DNA from: Forficula auricularia
Lineage: Eukaryota; Arthropoda; Insecta; Dermaptera; Forficulidae
NCBI GenBank assembly: GCA_024734495.1
Contig: JALMQS010000408.1
Location: 1 to 64,000 of the forward strand
Length of the DNA: 64,000 nucleotides
Direction: 5' to 3'
This document shows, in pieces, positions 1-10,731 of the stretch. The notes beneath the pieces were generated by a model. It saw only the letters and a program-made list of their open reading frames with translations, did no database searches and had not been told where the DNA came from. Both the position numbers and the translations under genes were made by a program. Position 1 is the first letter of the stretch. The number at the start of each line of letters is the position of its first letter.

Positions 1-28
1 CCTGTACTGAGTTAATATTATAATTATT

Positions 29-319
29 AATTGAAATCGTAGGGTGTTGGATAAAAATTAAATTAAAAACAGAGTTTTATTCTTTAATGAGCCAAACGTT
101 TCGTTATATTATTTTTGACTTCTTCAGCGGCTCATTATATAACTCAATTGTCTCGATACTTTTCAAACCATGAGAAAATGGTTTCAATAGCATCGGACAA
201 TTAAGTTATATAATCAGTCGCTGAAGAAGTAAAAAATGAAATGACGAAACCTTCGGCACATTAAAGAATAAAACTCTGTTTTTAATTTAATTTTTATCCA
301 ACTCCCTAAGATTTCAATT
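29..319. repeat. Snap-back (palindromic) element, arms about 95 bp
   Basis: The outer arms 29-90 and 259-319 are near-perfect reverse complements (AATTGAAATC...TTCTTTAATG against CATTAAAGAA...GATTTCAATT). Pairing resumes further in, around the motif GACTTCTTCAGCG at about 118 and its partner CGCTGAAGAAG at about 222. There is no ORF. It resembles a foldback MITE; I see no clear target duplication. Confidence 0.75.
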
Positions 320-409
320 AATCATTTTAATTATGGATGGAATTAATGAAACATTATAATTATTTAAATTTAGGGAACGAAGAAAAGATTATTTTTATTA
401 TAGACAAAA

Positions 410-504
410 GGATCAGCCGGGGCTCGAACCCGGGATCTTTGCATGTGTACTGCAATGCTTTGTCATAAGAGCTTTAGCTCCTATGTCCACTAAGCTACTG
501 ATCC
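410..504 (-). repeat. tRNA-like sequence, SINE head
   Basis: Read on the minus strand it begins GGATCAG and ends CTGATCC, a perfect 7-bp acceptor stem. The T arm CCGGG-TTCGAGC-CCCGG is also perfect and holds a B box. A D-arm-like AGCT...AGCT is present. A 5-bp stem TTGCA/TGCAA encloses a 7-nt loop with ACA in the middle, but about 20 extra nucleotides separate it from the D arm. No standard anticodon arm can be drawn, so this is a tRNA-derived SINE head or an aberrant tRNA pseudogene rather than a working tRNA gene. Confidence 0.6.
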
Positions 505-808
505 CTGAACCCAAACTAATACCTATTGTCTATATGAATTATGGAATTTCTTTTTTAATCCTCTCCTCGTTCATTTTTCGCAGCGTAGGCCTTGATTCAT
601 TAATTAAACAATTAAATATTCCAGCGCCTCCCAGGTGTGAAGAGAAAATTATTTTCGATCTTTGGGGTCTGCGATCGATTGGGAGGCGCTGGAATATTTA
701 ATTGTTTAATTAATGAATCAGGGCCTAGGCTGCGAAAAATGAACGAGTAGAGGATTAAAAAAGAAATTCCATAATTCATATAGACAATAGGTATTAGTTT
801 GGGTTCAG

Positions 809-904
809 GGATCATGTAGCTTAGTGGATATAGGAGCTAAAGCTCTTATGACAAAGCATTGCAGTACACATGCAAAGATCCCGGGTTCGAGCCCCGGCTG
901 ATCC
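809..904 (+). repeat. tRNA-like sequence, SINE head (second arm)
   Basis: This is the inverted partner of 410-504. It begins GGATCATG, one base longer than its twin near the acceptor end, and keeps the box B region GGGTTCGAGCCCC and the 3' CTGATCC. It is followed by CTTTTGTCTATAATAAAAATAA, which recurs in degraded form near 27270, so a dispersed SINE family is likely. Confidence 0.6.
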
Positions 905-995
905 TTTTGTCTATAATAAAAATAATCTTTTCTTCGTTCCCTAAATTTAAATTTGTTATTAATTGTCTTTACACGGCCTCGTTGTGGTGGCGCCC

Positions 996-1075
996 CGGGT
1001 GAAGAGAAAATTATTTTCGATCTTTGGGGTCTGCGATCGATTGGGAGGCGCTGGAATATTTAATTGTTTAATTAT
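996..1075 (+). repeat. Third partial copy of the palindrome core
   Basis: Positions 998-1075 repeat the centre of the upstream palindrome (638-707) almost exactly, from TGAAGAGAAAATTATTTTCG through GGCGCTGGAATATTTAATTG. It is a direct duplication of about 75 bp just outside the palindrome. Confidence 0.75.
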
Positions 1076-1177
1076 AATTATTATTATTTAGTATTAATAT
1101 TTATATTATAAAAAAATTATAAGAAATGTTTAAATGAATATTTCTTGTAAATATTGTATTCTGAAGAAAAAAGAACA

Positions 1178-1290
1178 AAAATTGCCTATGACTGGAATCG
1201 AAGTGTACAAAGTGAACAACTCTACTATTAACTGAGCTCCTATTAAAGAAGCTCTTTCTATTAGGGTTGAAAAAGTAACTCTGTATCGCT
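1178..1290 (-). repeat. Degraded tRNA-like SINE head
   Basis: On the minus strand TAGGAGCTCAGTTAATAGTAG resembles a Pol III A box region and CACTTCGATTCCAG a B box, spaced as in a tRNA. Stems are poorly conserved. This is inferred from box motifs only. Confidence 0.35.
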
Positions 1291-1332
1291 ATGACAACAG
1301 TTGGACCCAGCAGAAAAATAATTATATCTTGC

Positions 1333-1500
1333 AAAATAGTTGAGATATCAAATTCTTTCTTATTTGTCGTTATTAAAGAGGAGAGTGAGTGAATTTCCGA
1401 ATGTTTGTCAAAATTTTAATTCAAGTAGATACTTGAATGAAATTGAACTGATATAGAAATCTAAATTATCTAAAAGTGCCTAATTTAGTTCGCTCTCAAG
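1333..1500 (+). repeat. Interspersed repeat shared with 15945-16080
   Basis: TTGAGATATCAAATTCTTTC, the following CTTATTTGTCGTTATTA and a downstream TTGAATGAAATTGAACTG have diverged matches in the same order at 15945-16060. No coding capacity is seen. Confidence 0.55.
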
Positions 1501-1945
1501 CGGTAATTTTAAATCAAAATATTTAAAAAATCAAACCTAATTTTACTTAAAAAGCTATTCAAAAGGATATTCCACAATCTATAATAACAAATTTAATTTT
1601 GACTCCAAATGAAATTCGACTCTCTCCAAAATATTCATTTGATTAAAATAGTAATACGATTTTTGATTTCCGGCAAAATGAATACATATAACTTTTAAAT
1701 TTTAAGTTTGTATCTTATTGAATTTACGTGCTACAATATTCTAAAATACAATCAGACATTGTGGCTAAACTAATCCAGTTTTACTATTTAAACGAAATCC
1801 TAAAATTTGTAAAATTGAAAATACTATAACCTTTTCTTCGGAGACATACTGATAGATTTATACATAAATTGAAATGTCGGTTCAAAAGCTGTAAGGACAA
1901 AACCTTCAATACTCTTTTACTGGGGATAGTCTTTTCAGGACGGAG
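1501..1945. other. AT-rich stretch, nothing recognised
   Basis: Short imperfect A/T-rich sequence with stops in all frames. I see no gene, clear repeat boundary or RNA. Confidence 0.5.
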
Positions 1946-2154
1946 AGTCGGGTTGTCCAAGCTGGCTAAAGCTCTGGCCACGCTTCAGCATAGTTATTGG
2001 CGATGTTCAAGCGGGAGACCCGGGTTCGAGCCTGGCAAGCATATCAAATTTCGACCGACTAAAACTCGGCTCCCTCACTAACCCTACTTACACTTTACTG
2101 ATGTGCTGTCTAAATGGGCTTTCTTCCCAGTGACAATAAATAAATAAAAAAAAA
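1946..2154 (+). mobile_element. tRNA-derived SINE, family A, copy 1
   Basis: The head has an A box region (GGCTAAAGCTCTGG) and a B box (GGGTTCGAGCCTGG). The body contains CTCACTAACCCTACTTACAC, and the 3' domain GTGCTGTCTAAATGGGCTTT is followed by CCCAGTGACAATAAATAAAT and a poly-A-like tail. The same architecture occurs at 24074-24270 and 58128-58345, each with good target duplications, so this is a real SINE family. The TTTTCAGGACGGA before the element and the TTTCCAGGACCGA after it may be a diverged 13-bp target duplication. Confidence 0.85.
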
Positions 2155-2160
2155 TATTTC

Positions 2161-2420
2161 CAGGACCGAATCTAGGAGGCAGAGGGCCACGTGCCCGGCG
2201 GGAAATAGTAAGAAGCCTCACATTTTGGGAAGGGGGAAATTTTTGATGATGTAATTTTAAAATACATGGTTATTAAAATTTAAATGATTTATTCTTGACA
2301 CTATAAAACCATAAATATGACTGTTTATTAAAACCCATTTACTATTTTTTATTATACTTGTTTTATATAGCATTTGGGGGGCAAATTCAAGCGTGGACAA
2401 AAGACCTAGATTCGGCTCTG
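2161..2420. mobile_element. hAT-like MITE, 260 bp
   Basis: The 16-bp terminal inverted repeat is CAGGACCGAATCTAGG on the left; on the right CCTAGATTCGGCTCTG reads CAGAGCCGAATCTAGG in reverse complement. Flanks AATATTTC and AATCTTTT match at 6 of 8 positions, as expected for an aged 8-bp hAT target duplication. There is no ORF. The CAG start and 8-bp duplication are hAT hallmarks; assignment is inference. Confidence 0.65.
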
Positions 2421-3159
2421 AATCTTTTTATTTATTCCTGAAATGCCTTCCATCAAATCCTTAGTGATTAAAAATACTTTTGGTGATACACATCAATTTA
2501 TTTAAATAGAAGCACGCCGAGCTTTTTATTAATTTTTCAAGAATTGTAGGCATATTTTATCATTAATATTATTTTGTAAATAAATCGATAAACGATTAGA
2601 GACAAGATATCTATCTTTGTTTATAAATAGATACTCGTGACCACGCTTTATCTACCAGCCTTTGAGTAACCCCTTCCTCTGCATCAGTGGTTACAAACAT
2701 TATCAATTTCATCCCGCTTTTGGCGGCTATTCTGTCAATTTTCACCCATTAGCCGTGCGATTCTCTCTACCAACTCTTCTCTCTATTGTTCTACCGTTTG
2801 CTTTCGTTCGCGAGCCTTCTAACTTACACAAAGCCTCTTTTTTTAATCAATTTTTGCTCTTTCTCAACAGAAGACAGATAGCTACACAAAATTGACTAAA
2901 TATAATTTCATTATTATCCCTTTTTCTTTTGAAATACCAGCGATAATTCAATATATTCATTATATGTTACAAACAATCAAATGAGGATAACTATCTGGAA
3001 TTACTGCAACTACGAGTGGTTCTCAAATTTAAACTAGTCGGTACGCCCGGGAAGCGCCGAAGCCTATCCTACGATTGAATTAACGCAAAAAAATAAATTA
3101 ATAAAATATTACTCATCGTACTTAAAAATTTCTGAAACGAGAAGAAAAATAAATTTCTA
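2421..3159. other. Non-coding stretch, nothing recognised
   Basis: The open frame at 2662-2895 has no recognisable domain and a composition like its surroundings. No repeat partner was noticed within the window. Confidence 0.4.
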
Positions 3160-3771
3160 CAATGATTTTCTGTCTATCTGTATGTTTTTGTTTCTGGGTT
3201 CCGATACCCACGATAACATATAGAAATCGGTTTCTTGGAAACGGCTAACGATTTCGATGAAAATAACTGGTTAGGAGTGGTTTTTGGGTCGAGAAATAGT
3301 ACATCTTTCAGGGTCTCACTTTCGGGTAACTTTAATTTGATTGTTTTTTTTCTTAATTTAGAGAAATTATTAACAGGTGGGTGTATCAATAAAAATTATA
3401 ATTAATTTTTTACTATTTAATTTTTCTTTTTAATAATTAATTCTATTTTTTTTTATGTTTTTTAATTTTAAAACCCACAATAAAATGTAGTTCATTACAA
3501 ATATTATTATACATATATTAAAATTAGTAAATTTGGGAAAAGATTGGAGTGGAATTGGGGATTGAGGGAATTCAATATGGTATTGGAATAATTATCGGAA
3601 AAGAGGTTTTTTCTTTAATTAGTTTTTTCCTCTTATTAAAAACAAGGACTAAAGATGATCAAGGACACTCGATGGTGGAGAAGTAATCTCTGGAATCGAA
3701 GCTCAAAACAATGTATGCATAAATTCATGTAAAATATAATTGGTTTAATAAAATTTATAAAAAAAAAAAAA
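3160..3771 (+). repeat. Interspersed repeat, family C, long copy
   Basis: The 5' part contains AAACGGCTAACGATTTCGAT and an AAATTATTAACAGGTGGGTG motif also found at 31240-31400. The 3' part runs from ATTATCGGAAAAGAGGTTTT through GGACACTCGATGGTGGAGAA to an A-rich end. It contains a hairpin, GGAGA-AGTAA-TCTC(C/T). Copies of the 3' part recur at 31581, 31803 and 32031 (plus) and 51779-51965 (minus). The oligo-A end suggests retroposition; the class is not recognised. Confidence 0.75.
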
Positions 3772-4484
3772 TTAGTAAATTTAATTAATTAGAGGTATTT
3801 GCACAAAAAATAATTCTCATTTGCCAAATGACGTCACGGGGTCTATTGTGTATTTTAGCCATTATTAAAAATTGAAATTTGTGGTTATATCATTAAACTC
3901 CATTTGAAAATGGAAATGCTTTCTCCCTGCTGTTAGCCACCCAACCACCAATCGATCACTCAAACCCGTCTGAACAGATTTGTAAATTCTAATAGATGAT
4001 GAATCCTGACATGAGATTACTTAAAATTAAATGGTTGCCTATAGAATGAGGTTTCAAAATTATTACTATCAACGAACAGAGCACTCAAGCAACTTGTTCA
4101 GGTATTCAACGAAAAGCCCTTCTCGGAGGACAGAAAGACCAGTCATTCAACTCCCATTAACGGCAAACAATACTCACGAATATGAACAAGTTTCTACCCG
4201 CCCCCTCCTCATCAACTTTTCAACAAATCACCCTTCACTTCTACCACAATAGGAAATTAGAACAAATAGACAAAGTGAGAGAGAATTTGCAGCTTCTATT
4301 AAATTATAACATTTAACTAAAGATTTTTTTTTACGGTAATGAGATTTTTAATAAGAGAAATTAATTGTGCTGTTATGCAAGAGGTCCAAGTTATTTATGT
4401 AGAACTAGAAAATTTAGCGAAATTGACATCTCATTATGGGCTTTAAAAAGATAAAACAGAAAATATGAAAAAAAATATAATTAT
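3772..4484. other. AT-rich stretch, nothing recognised
   Basis: Contains a TGACGTCA palindrome at about 3829 and an unremarkable 73-codon open frame (4031-4252) without recognisable domain. No repeat unit was identified. Confidence 0.4.
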
Positions 4485-5134
4485 TGTTTAAACTTCGAAT
4501 TTTAACATTTTGTATTTAATAAAAGAGCGAAGCCTGGCGCTCTCTAGCGGACCTAGGATGAGTTAGTAAGGTAAACAGAGGCCGCGTTGTTAGTTGCAAA
4601 TTATACCTTGGCTGGCACACTTGCTTGAAAAAGACTTGTTTGAAAAAACCTGGATAGGGAACGATACATGAAGTATTAGTTACTATGAAAAAAGATTAGT
4701 TTCAGTGTCAGCCATCTTTAACGTTCAAGTTAACCGGATAGGAGATTCTAATTGTGCCTTCTCTTATAATAATAATTAAAACCTCGGGATAGGAGATTCA
4801 CCAATTGGGCCTTCTTATAATAATACTAAACCTTGAAACCAGATTTCGAATCTATAAAATGGAATGAGGATTGAAAGGATTATTCTTTGAAGCAGTCGCG
4901 CACTTGATGATAGCTTTCCTCATTGAAAATCAGCAAACCATCAACATCATAGCGTAAATATCATCATCTCATTAAATTATAAATAAAACCACTTATTGCT
5001 TTATAATTTATTAAAAGAACAAATTATATAAATAAACCTTCCTGTTAATATATAAGCATCTTAATATACAGTCCACTCAGTTCAGTTCAATAAGGTTCCA
5101 GCGACAACCAAAGAGAAATCTTTAATTTTATACA
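4485..5134 (+). repeat. Left LTR of the BEL/Pao element
   Basis: Starts TG and ends CA. It contains CCTCGGGATAGGAGATTC-type internal near-repeats (about 4733 and 4787) and AATAAA-like signals in its first 40 bp. The matching LTR starts at 10732. It is immediately followed by TGGTCCTTCGAGCCGGAT, which is in the expected place for a tRNA primer-binding site. Confidence 0.9.
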
Positions 5135-5152
5135 TGGTCCTTCGAGCCGGAT
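5135..5152 (+). other. Candidate primer-binding site
   Basis: The 18 nt TGGTCCTTCGAGCCGGAT directly follow the left LTR and include a TTCGA T-loop-like core, as expected of sequence complementary to a tRNA 3' region. The specific tRNA cannot be named from this window. Confidence 0.5.
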
Positions 5153-5159
5153 GGAGGCC

Positions 5160-7080
5160 AACAGTAGTTGGTGAAATTTGTGGAAAAGCTGAAAAATTAA
5201 ATAAAATAAAAAAATAATAGGATCGGTTTATTTATAAAATTTTTAAATTATTTATATAATATATTTCTGAGAATAATAAAAGGAAATAATTTGTTGAATG
5301 GAACTTGAACATTGAATTTGATAAAAAAATTTATTTATATATAAAATATAAAAAATAAAAAAAAAGATGGCTTCAATGCAACGTGAGAATTTTTAAATTA
5401 AATACAGAAAGATTAAAAGTTCCGTTAATCAAGCAGAAGAACTTGAAGAATTAAAAAGTCTTAGTGTTTTAAATTTATTGAAACAAAATGCCAAAAGCAT
5501 TAATAGATCAAGAAATTGAATTGCAAGCGGAAATTTGCGAAGAATTCGAAAACTTTCTGCACAGGACCAGCCTTTAAAATATGAAGATTTCGATTTAGTG
5601 AAAACTATGAATACATGCATAGATGTTAATGAAGATTCAAAGGGCGTTGGTAAAAAAGGAAGAAGATTTGGAAAATGGAAATGAAGCCTCTCATTGAATT
5701 GAAAAATACAGGTGCTACAGGAGAATTCAGCTCCAGCGTACCTATAATAAAATTGCCTATATTTGAAGACGGTTTCAGCCGAATGGATGGAATTTTGATT
5801 TATTTAAAAGTAATAAATAGATTCAAGAAAGAATCTATCAAAAACTGAAAAATTGATTCATTTAAAAATTCCATAAAAGGTGCTGCACTTAATAAAATTA
5901 TGGGTTTAGGCATTGGGGAAAGCAATTGCGAAATTGCTTTGAAAATTTTAAAGGATTATTATGAGTCAGGAAAAGGCAAATAATTTTCCAAACAATTGAT
6001 AAATTATTGATTTCCTGAAGATGTCATCAAGGGAAAGCTTAAACAACATGTATGATCATTTTAGAAATCTTCATATTCAGTATTGAAGAATATGAAAAGG
6101 ACTACGCCAGGAAATGATGAATTTTTTAAAGTGAATTCCTATAAGAAGTTTACCTCAAAAATTTATACAACAGTTTTATTTGACATTAAATACAGAAGCT
6201 GTACCTTCGTTTCTTCAATTTTTTGATTTTTTAGAAAACAAATTGATCCTGGAATGCAGACGAAGGTCTCATTAAACATGATAGTTCGGACAGCAAGTTA
6301 CATCCGACTATTTTAAAAAGTAAAAATAAGAGAAGATCAAGAATTTTTCTACTACGGTGAAAACAATTCAATTAAATGTTTTTGGTGTAATCGGACAAAA
6401 TCCGCTGTCTGAAACTTTGTTTAATTTTAAAAATTGAGCTTTTAATGATAAAGAATTTTTGTATTTAAAAGAAAAATTATGTTTGCTTAAAGCCAAACCA
6501 TGATTTTTTATCTTGTAAGGCTATTGAAATATTATTGTAGTAATTTTCATAATCCATTATTACATGCATCCAAGATGCAATTAGATAATTATTTTAAAAA
6601 TATTAAAACTAAGCATTTAGTACTGTTAAAAATGCAATTGATCGTAATTTAAATGTTTCAAATGAAAATGCAAATGTTTCAAATGAAAAATGTAAATGTT
6701 TCAGATGACACCTGAAAAAACATATAGCACTAATCTTCACAGAGGGTTAAGCCGAGTTCTTAGCACAGCGATCGTCCAAGTGCCGACTGCCAATGAAATG
6801 ATTACAGTTTTAGATGTTTAATAGACATAGCCAGTCAAAGTAATTTTATAACGAATTCACTGGCTTCAAAACTTCAATTGAAGCGCATTAAAACAAAATG
6901 ATATTCCTGTTTATGGCTTGGGTTCTAGTTTGCTCAAGCATTGGTTCTATAAAAAAGTAAAGATTTCCCCCTGAAATCTACAAATGTAGAAATTGATTGT
7001 CCATTTTACAGTTAATAAAATTTGTGATGATTTAGATACATTTTATTTGATATAAATTCGTTCCCCCATTTAAGGGATTT
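5160..7080 (+). pseudogene. Degenerate gag and protease region of the BEL/Pao element
   Basis: Very A-rich and full of stops in all three plus frames, so no intact Gag can be read. Short lysine- and glutamate-rich stretches around 5370-5620 are in the place of Gag. Just downstream of this span, TTACAATTGGCTGATCCAGG (7079-7098) encodes LQLADPG, matching the LADP motif at the BEL protease end. Assignment rests mainly on position between the primer-binding site and the polymerase fragments. Confidence 0.55.
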
Positions 7081-7081
7081 A

Positions 7082-8300
7082 CAATTGGCTGATCCAGGCT
7101 TGCACGAGGGTGGAAACAGGACATGCTGTTGGGATCTCAAACGGTGGCGCAGATATTAAGGGCGGAGTTCGGAAAGGTGATGAAAAAATTCCAATCGCTA
7201 TTGAAAGCGTATTGGGATGGACGATAGGGAATTGCCCTTTAACTTTAAAGGACAATTTGCTAGAAATGAAGTCTTTTGTAACATTGGAATACTTATCGAA
7301 AAAATTGTGGAGCTTAGATGACTTACCGAAGCATCCAGTTAAATACGATCAATGCGAAAGGCATTTCAAAAATAATTATTTTCGATTACTTTCAGGAAGG
7401 TTTTCTCTTGTTGCTTCCATATAAGGAACCTCACACCTTACTGGGAGAATTTGCGACAAGGTAAAAAATAAAAATGCTTTTCTAAGTAAATTTGAAATGA
7501 ATGCGAATTTAAATACAATATTCCAATAGTATAAGGGACTTGCTAAAGCTAGGATTTCGCAGAAATTGTTCCTAATTCAGCAGTTGATAGACACTGCTAT
7601 TATTTAATTTCATCACGCAAGGATACGTGAACAGAGTCTGTCAACTAAAATGAGAATAGTTTTTGATGGTTCACAAACTTGACAACGGTATTAGTCTCAA
7701 TCACATTCTAATGACAGGTCGTCCATTACAGAGCGATATATGGTCCTCATTAAATTAGATTGAATGACCTATTGCTTTTACATTTGATCTTAAAAAATGT
7801 ACAGTATGATATTTATAAATGAAGGAGATAGAGATTTTTTAAGGTTTATCTGGAGGTTTGAACTTTGACCCAGTCTAGACTTTCAGACTAAAAACTTTGC
7901 CATTTGGTTTGAAGTCGTCCTCTTGGCTTTGAGAGTTCTTAAGGAGCTAGCTAGTGTGGATGGGTTTAAATTTCCGACAGCATAAAGGGGTGGCACAATT
8001 GTCTTTTATATGGACGATTTGTCGTATTTCAGTGCATTCTATAAAGGAAGCCGAAACAATTATTCTCGAGGTAAAGGAATTATTGAAATTAGGTGGGTTT
8101 TTAACAGATAAATGGGCATCTAACAATGTAAAAATAACTAATTTAGTCAAGGACGAGGGTAACTTATTCCAAAATAATTGCGGAAAACCCTGCTACGAAC
8201 ACTTTAGGTCTCATTTGGAATACAAAATTAGACAGTTTTCAAATTTCTTATATTCTGAATATAATGGCTTTCTCACTAAAAGAAAACTTCTTAAGTGAGC
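7082..8300 (+). pseudogene. BEL/Pao reverse transcriptase remnant
   Basis: The fragment 7110-7424 contains IAIESVLGWTIGNCPLTL, characteristic of the BEL polymerase linker after the protease. At about 7650 a frame reads RIVFDGSQ, and at about 7780 FTFDLKK, corresponding to RT domains. At about 8005 YMDDL gives the catalytic aspartate pair, in the position of the usual YVDD. The reading frame changes several times between these motifs. Length is near normal for the domain, so damage is by small lesions more than by deletion. Confidence 0.85.
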
Positions 8301-8524
8301 TAGTTAAAACTTGACCCTCTTTTTTGGGTTTTATGGGACCCGTTCTTTTTTATAAAATTTAAAATCATTTTCCAGCACTGTGTAAGGAAAAATAACTTGG
8401 GACCAACCTGTCAGTGACAGAGTTAATTTGACTTGGATATTAATAAGAAGACTTGAAATTGTTAGAAAACTTTTACATTTCAAGATTTATAGGTGTGCAG
8501 TAAGATTTTAAAGAATCTTTTCTC

Positions 8525-9060
8525 TTAGGCTACTGCGATGCAAGTGAACGAGCGTACGCAGGGGTCGCGTATTTGGTCAGAGGAACTTTTGCAAAAAACT
8601 CTTGCAATTAAGCGAAGGTTGGTTGGTTAGGGTCCAGGACGAGGGTAGCTCCATTAAAAGTAGTGAGTTTACTGCGCCTTGAATTAGCAGGAGCGCTGTT
8701 GCTCAGCGAGTTTTTAAATTTTTTAATGCCTCGATTGAGGTGCCATTAAAAGGAATCATTTGTCTAACTGATTCTATGATAGCGCTGAATTGGATTAAAT
8801 CAGAGCCGTTTAGGTGGCAAACTTTTGTTGCCAACCGAATAGCGAGGATTCAGGAGAATTTACCGGAGGCTTCGTGGCAATATGTTCAATCCAATTCGAA
8901 TCTAACGGATATGGCATCAAGGGGAGTTTATTTGAGAGATTTAATTGATTGTGAAGAATGGTGGAAGGGTCCTGGAGGGAATTTAACATTTTCTCCACCC
9001 CCTCTATCCGACATTCAAAGGCAGGATTGTTTAAAGGGGAGGAGAGGAAAGCGATAGAAG
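8525..9060 (+). pseudogene. BEL/Pao RNase H remnant
   Basis: GYCDASERAYAGVAYLV at about 8528-8578 holds the first catalytic aspartate of the RNase H fold. The frame 8740-9057 continues with ICLTDSMIALNWIK (second part of the active site) and then NLTDMASRGVYLRDLI and the EEWWKGPG motif that closes the domain in BEL elements. A frame break lies between the two parts at about 8600-8740. Confidence 0.85.
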
Positions 9061-9369
9061 TGTTCTCAACGCATAGGGTTTACCCTTTGATTAATTCGTT
9101 TTCCTCCCACTTAAAATTAATAAGAGTAGTAGCCACTATGCTAAGATGGTTGTCTAAAATAAGAGAAAGAAAGATTAACAAAATTTAGTCAACCCTTATC
9201 TGCTTCTGAGTTGAGGCAAGCATCGTTGATTTGCGTGAAACTTGCCCAACGAGAGTCCTTCCTCAAGAAATTAAGAGTTTGGAAGAACATAAGGAAGTTA
9301 AATGGTCTCATGGACTAATGGGCTTTAAATCCTTTTTAGATTCAAAGGAATAATCAGAGCAAATGACAG

Positions 9370-10560
9370 GTTATCCTTATTAAAAAATAAGCAAATTGAG
9401 AAATATCCAATCATTTTGGATTATCAAAATACTTTTACATTTAATTTAATTAAATATTATCATGAATTATATTTCCATGCTGGAATGAGGTTTTATCAAT
9501 TTTATCGAACGAGGTATTACATACCTAGATTAACTAGAAGGTTAAAAAGGTTATCTACAAGTGCTCTTAACGTGTTTTAAGGAATCCCAGATGTGCTAAG
9601 CAGCAGATGGCCCCCTTACCAATAACAAGAGGCATCCTAGTCGCCCATTTACAAACTGTTCCGTGGATTGGGCTGTGCGGGGCCCTTTTTTTGTAAGAAT
9701 AGGGTAGGGAGAAAATTCTCTATTGAAAAATCCTATGTCCTAGTGTTAGTATGTCATGCTACAAAGGCAATCCATTTAGAGCTAGTAAGCAATTTAACTA
9801 GTGAAAATTTTATCGCTTCTTTTAAAGATTCATAGCTAGGAGAGGCCTTCCTCATTCGATTTTTTCTGATTGCGGTAGAACCTTTGGCGGCGCTAATGCT
9901 CAGCTCAAGAAGGATTTAAAGTCGATAGTCCAGCTTGAACCTTCTTCAGCTGAGTATCTGGCAGTAAATTTACAAGTAGAATGGAATTTTCATCCACCCT
10001 ACGCCCTACATTTTAGCGGTCTAGTAGAAGCCGCAGTGAAATCCTTTAAGGTTCACTTATATAAAATAGAAAAATTATAAATAATTTTTATGAAGAGTTA
10101 ATGACCCTCCTATGTCAGATAGAAGCGATTCTAAATTCACGCCCTCTGTGTTATGTCAAATCGCGATGGGAATGACATTCTCACTCCGGGTCATTTTTTG
10201 ATTTGCTCTCACTTTGGTATCGATACCCGAACCAAATTTAAGTGAGATTAAAGAGAATTATTTATCTCGATGGCAGCTCGTTCAAAGCCAAATGCAAGGC
10301 TTTTGGGAGGAGTTGGTCTAAAAGAATATATAAATTCTTTAAGAAAAAGGACTAAGTGGCGTGAAATCCACGCCTCTTTTGAAGGAGGGACAATTAGTTC
10401 TAATATCAATGCCGACCCCTCCCACTGAATGGCCACTGGGCAGAATAGAGACTCTAATAGCTGGGCCAGACGGTTTAATCAGGGTAGTTGATGTGCGAAC
10501 CACTAAAGGACTCGCTGTGAGAAGGGCAATAACCAAGATTGCGCCCTTACCTATTGAGTA
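9370..10560 (+). pseudogene. BEL/Pao integrase remnant
   Basis: At about 9445 HELYFHAGMRF represents the two histidines of the HHCC zinc-binding domain. VDWAVRGPFFV at about 9663 and FSDCGRTFGGANAQLKKD at about 9865 correspond to the first and second catalytic aspartates of the DDE core. The open frame 10361-10561 contains EGQLVLI, WPLGRIETL and RVVDVRTTKG, the typical BEL/Pao C-terminal segment, and ends about 170 bp before the right LTR. Several frameshifts separate the parts. Confidence 0.88.
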
Positions 10561-10714
10561 AAAGGAATTATAATTACTTTAGTTATAATTGATAAACTTA
10601 TTTATTTGTCTCAGTAAAAGAGCAATTAATTTATTATTTGAATCTCTGTGAAATTCACACAAGAGATAAAATTTAAAAGGTTGTAAAAGGACTGCAGGCT
10701 CAAAGCCTCAGCAG

Positions 10715-10731
10715 CCTTTTGGGCCGGAGCA
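10715..10731 (+). other. Polypurine-like tract before the right LTR
   Basis: TTTTGGGCCGGAGCA directly precedes TGTTTAAAC of the right LTR, the place where plus-strand priming occurs. GGGC(C/G)GGAG before the LTR is common in BEL elements. It is short and interrupted by CC. Confidence 0.5.

Larger units (their letters stand above)
362..952. repeat. Large palindrome of two head-to-head tRNA-like SINE units
   Basis: The left arm (362-about 645) and right arm (about 665-952) are reverse complements over roughly 280 bp with few mismatches. The centre lies near 657. Each arm contains one tRNA-like sequence (410-504 minus, 809-904 plus) followed outward by an A/T-rich tail ending CTAAATTTAAAT. The non-tRNA body has the motif GGGAGGCGCTGGAATATTTA. 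The arrangement suggests an inverted SINE duplication or a snap-back copy made during retrotransposition. Confidence 0.75.

Noticed and set aside
410..904. Two functional tRNA genes
   Set aside because: Acceptor and T arms are good but the anticodon arm is displaced by about 20 nt and the units sit in a repeat family; more likely SINE heads.
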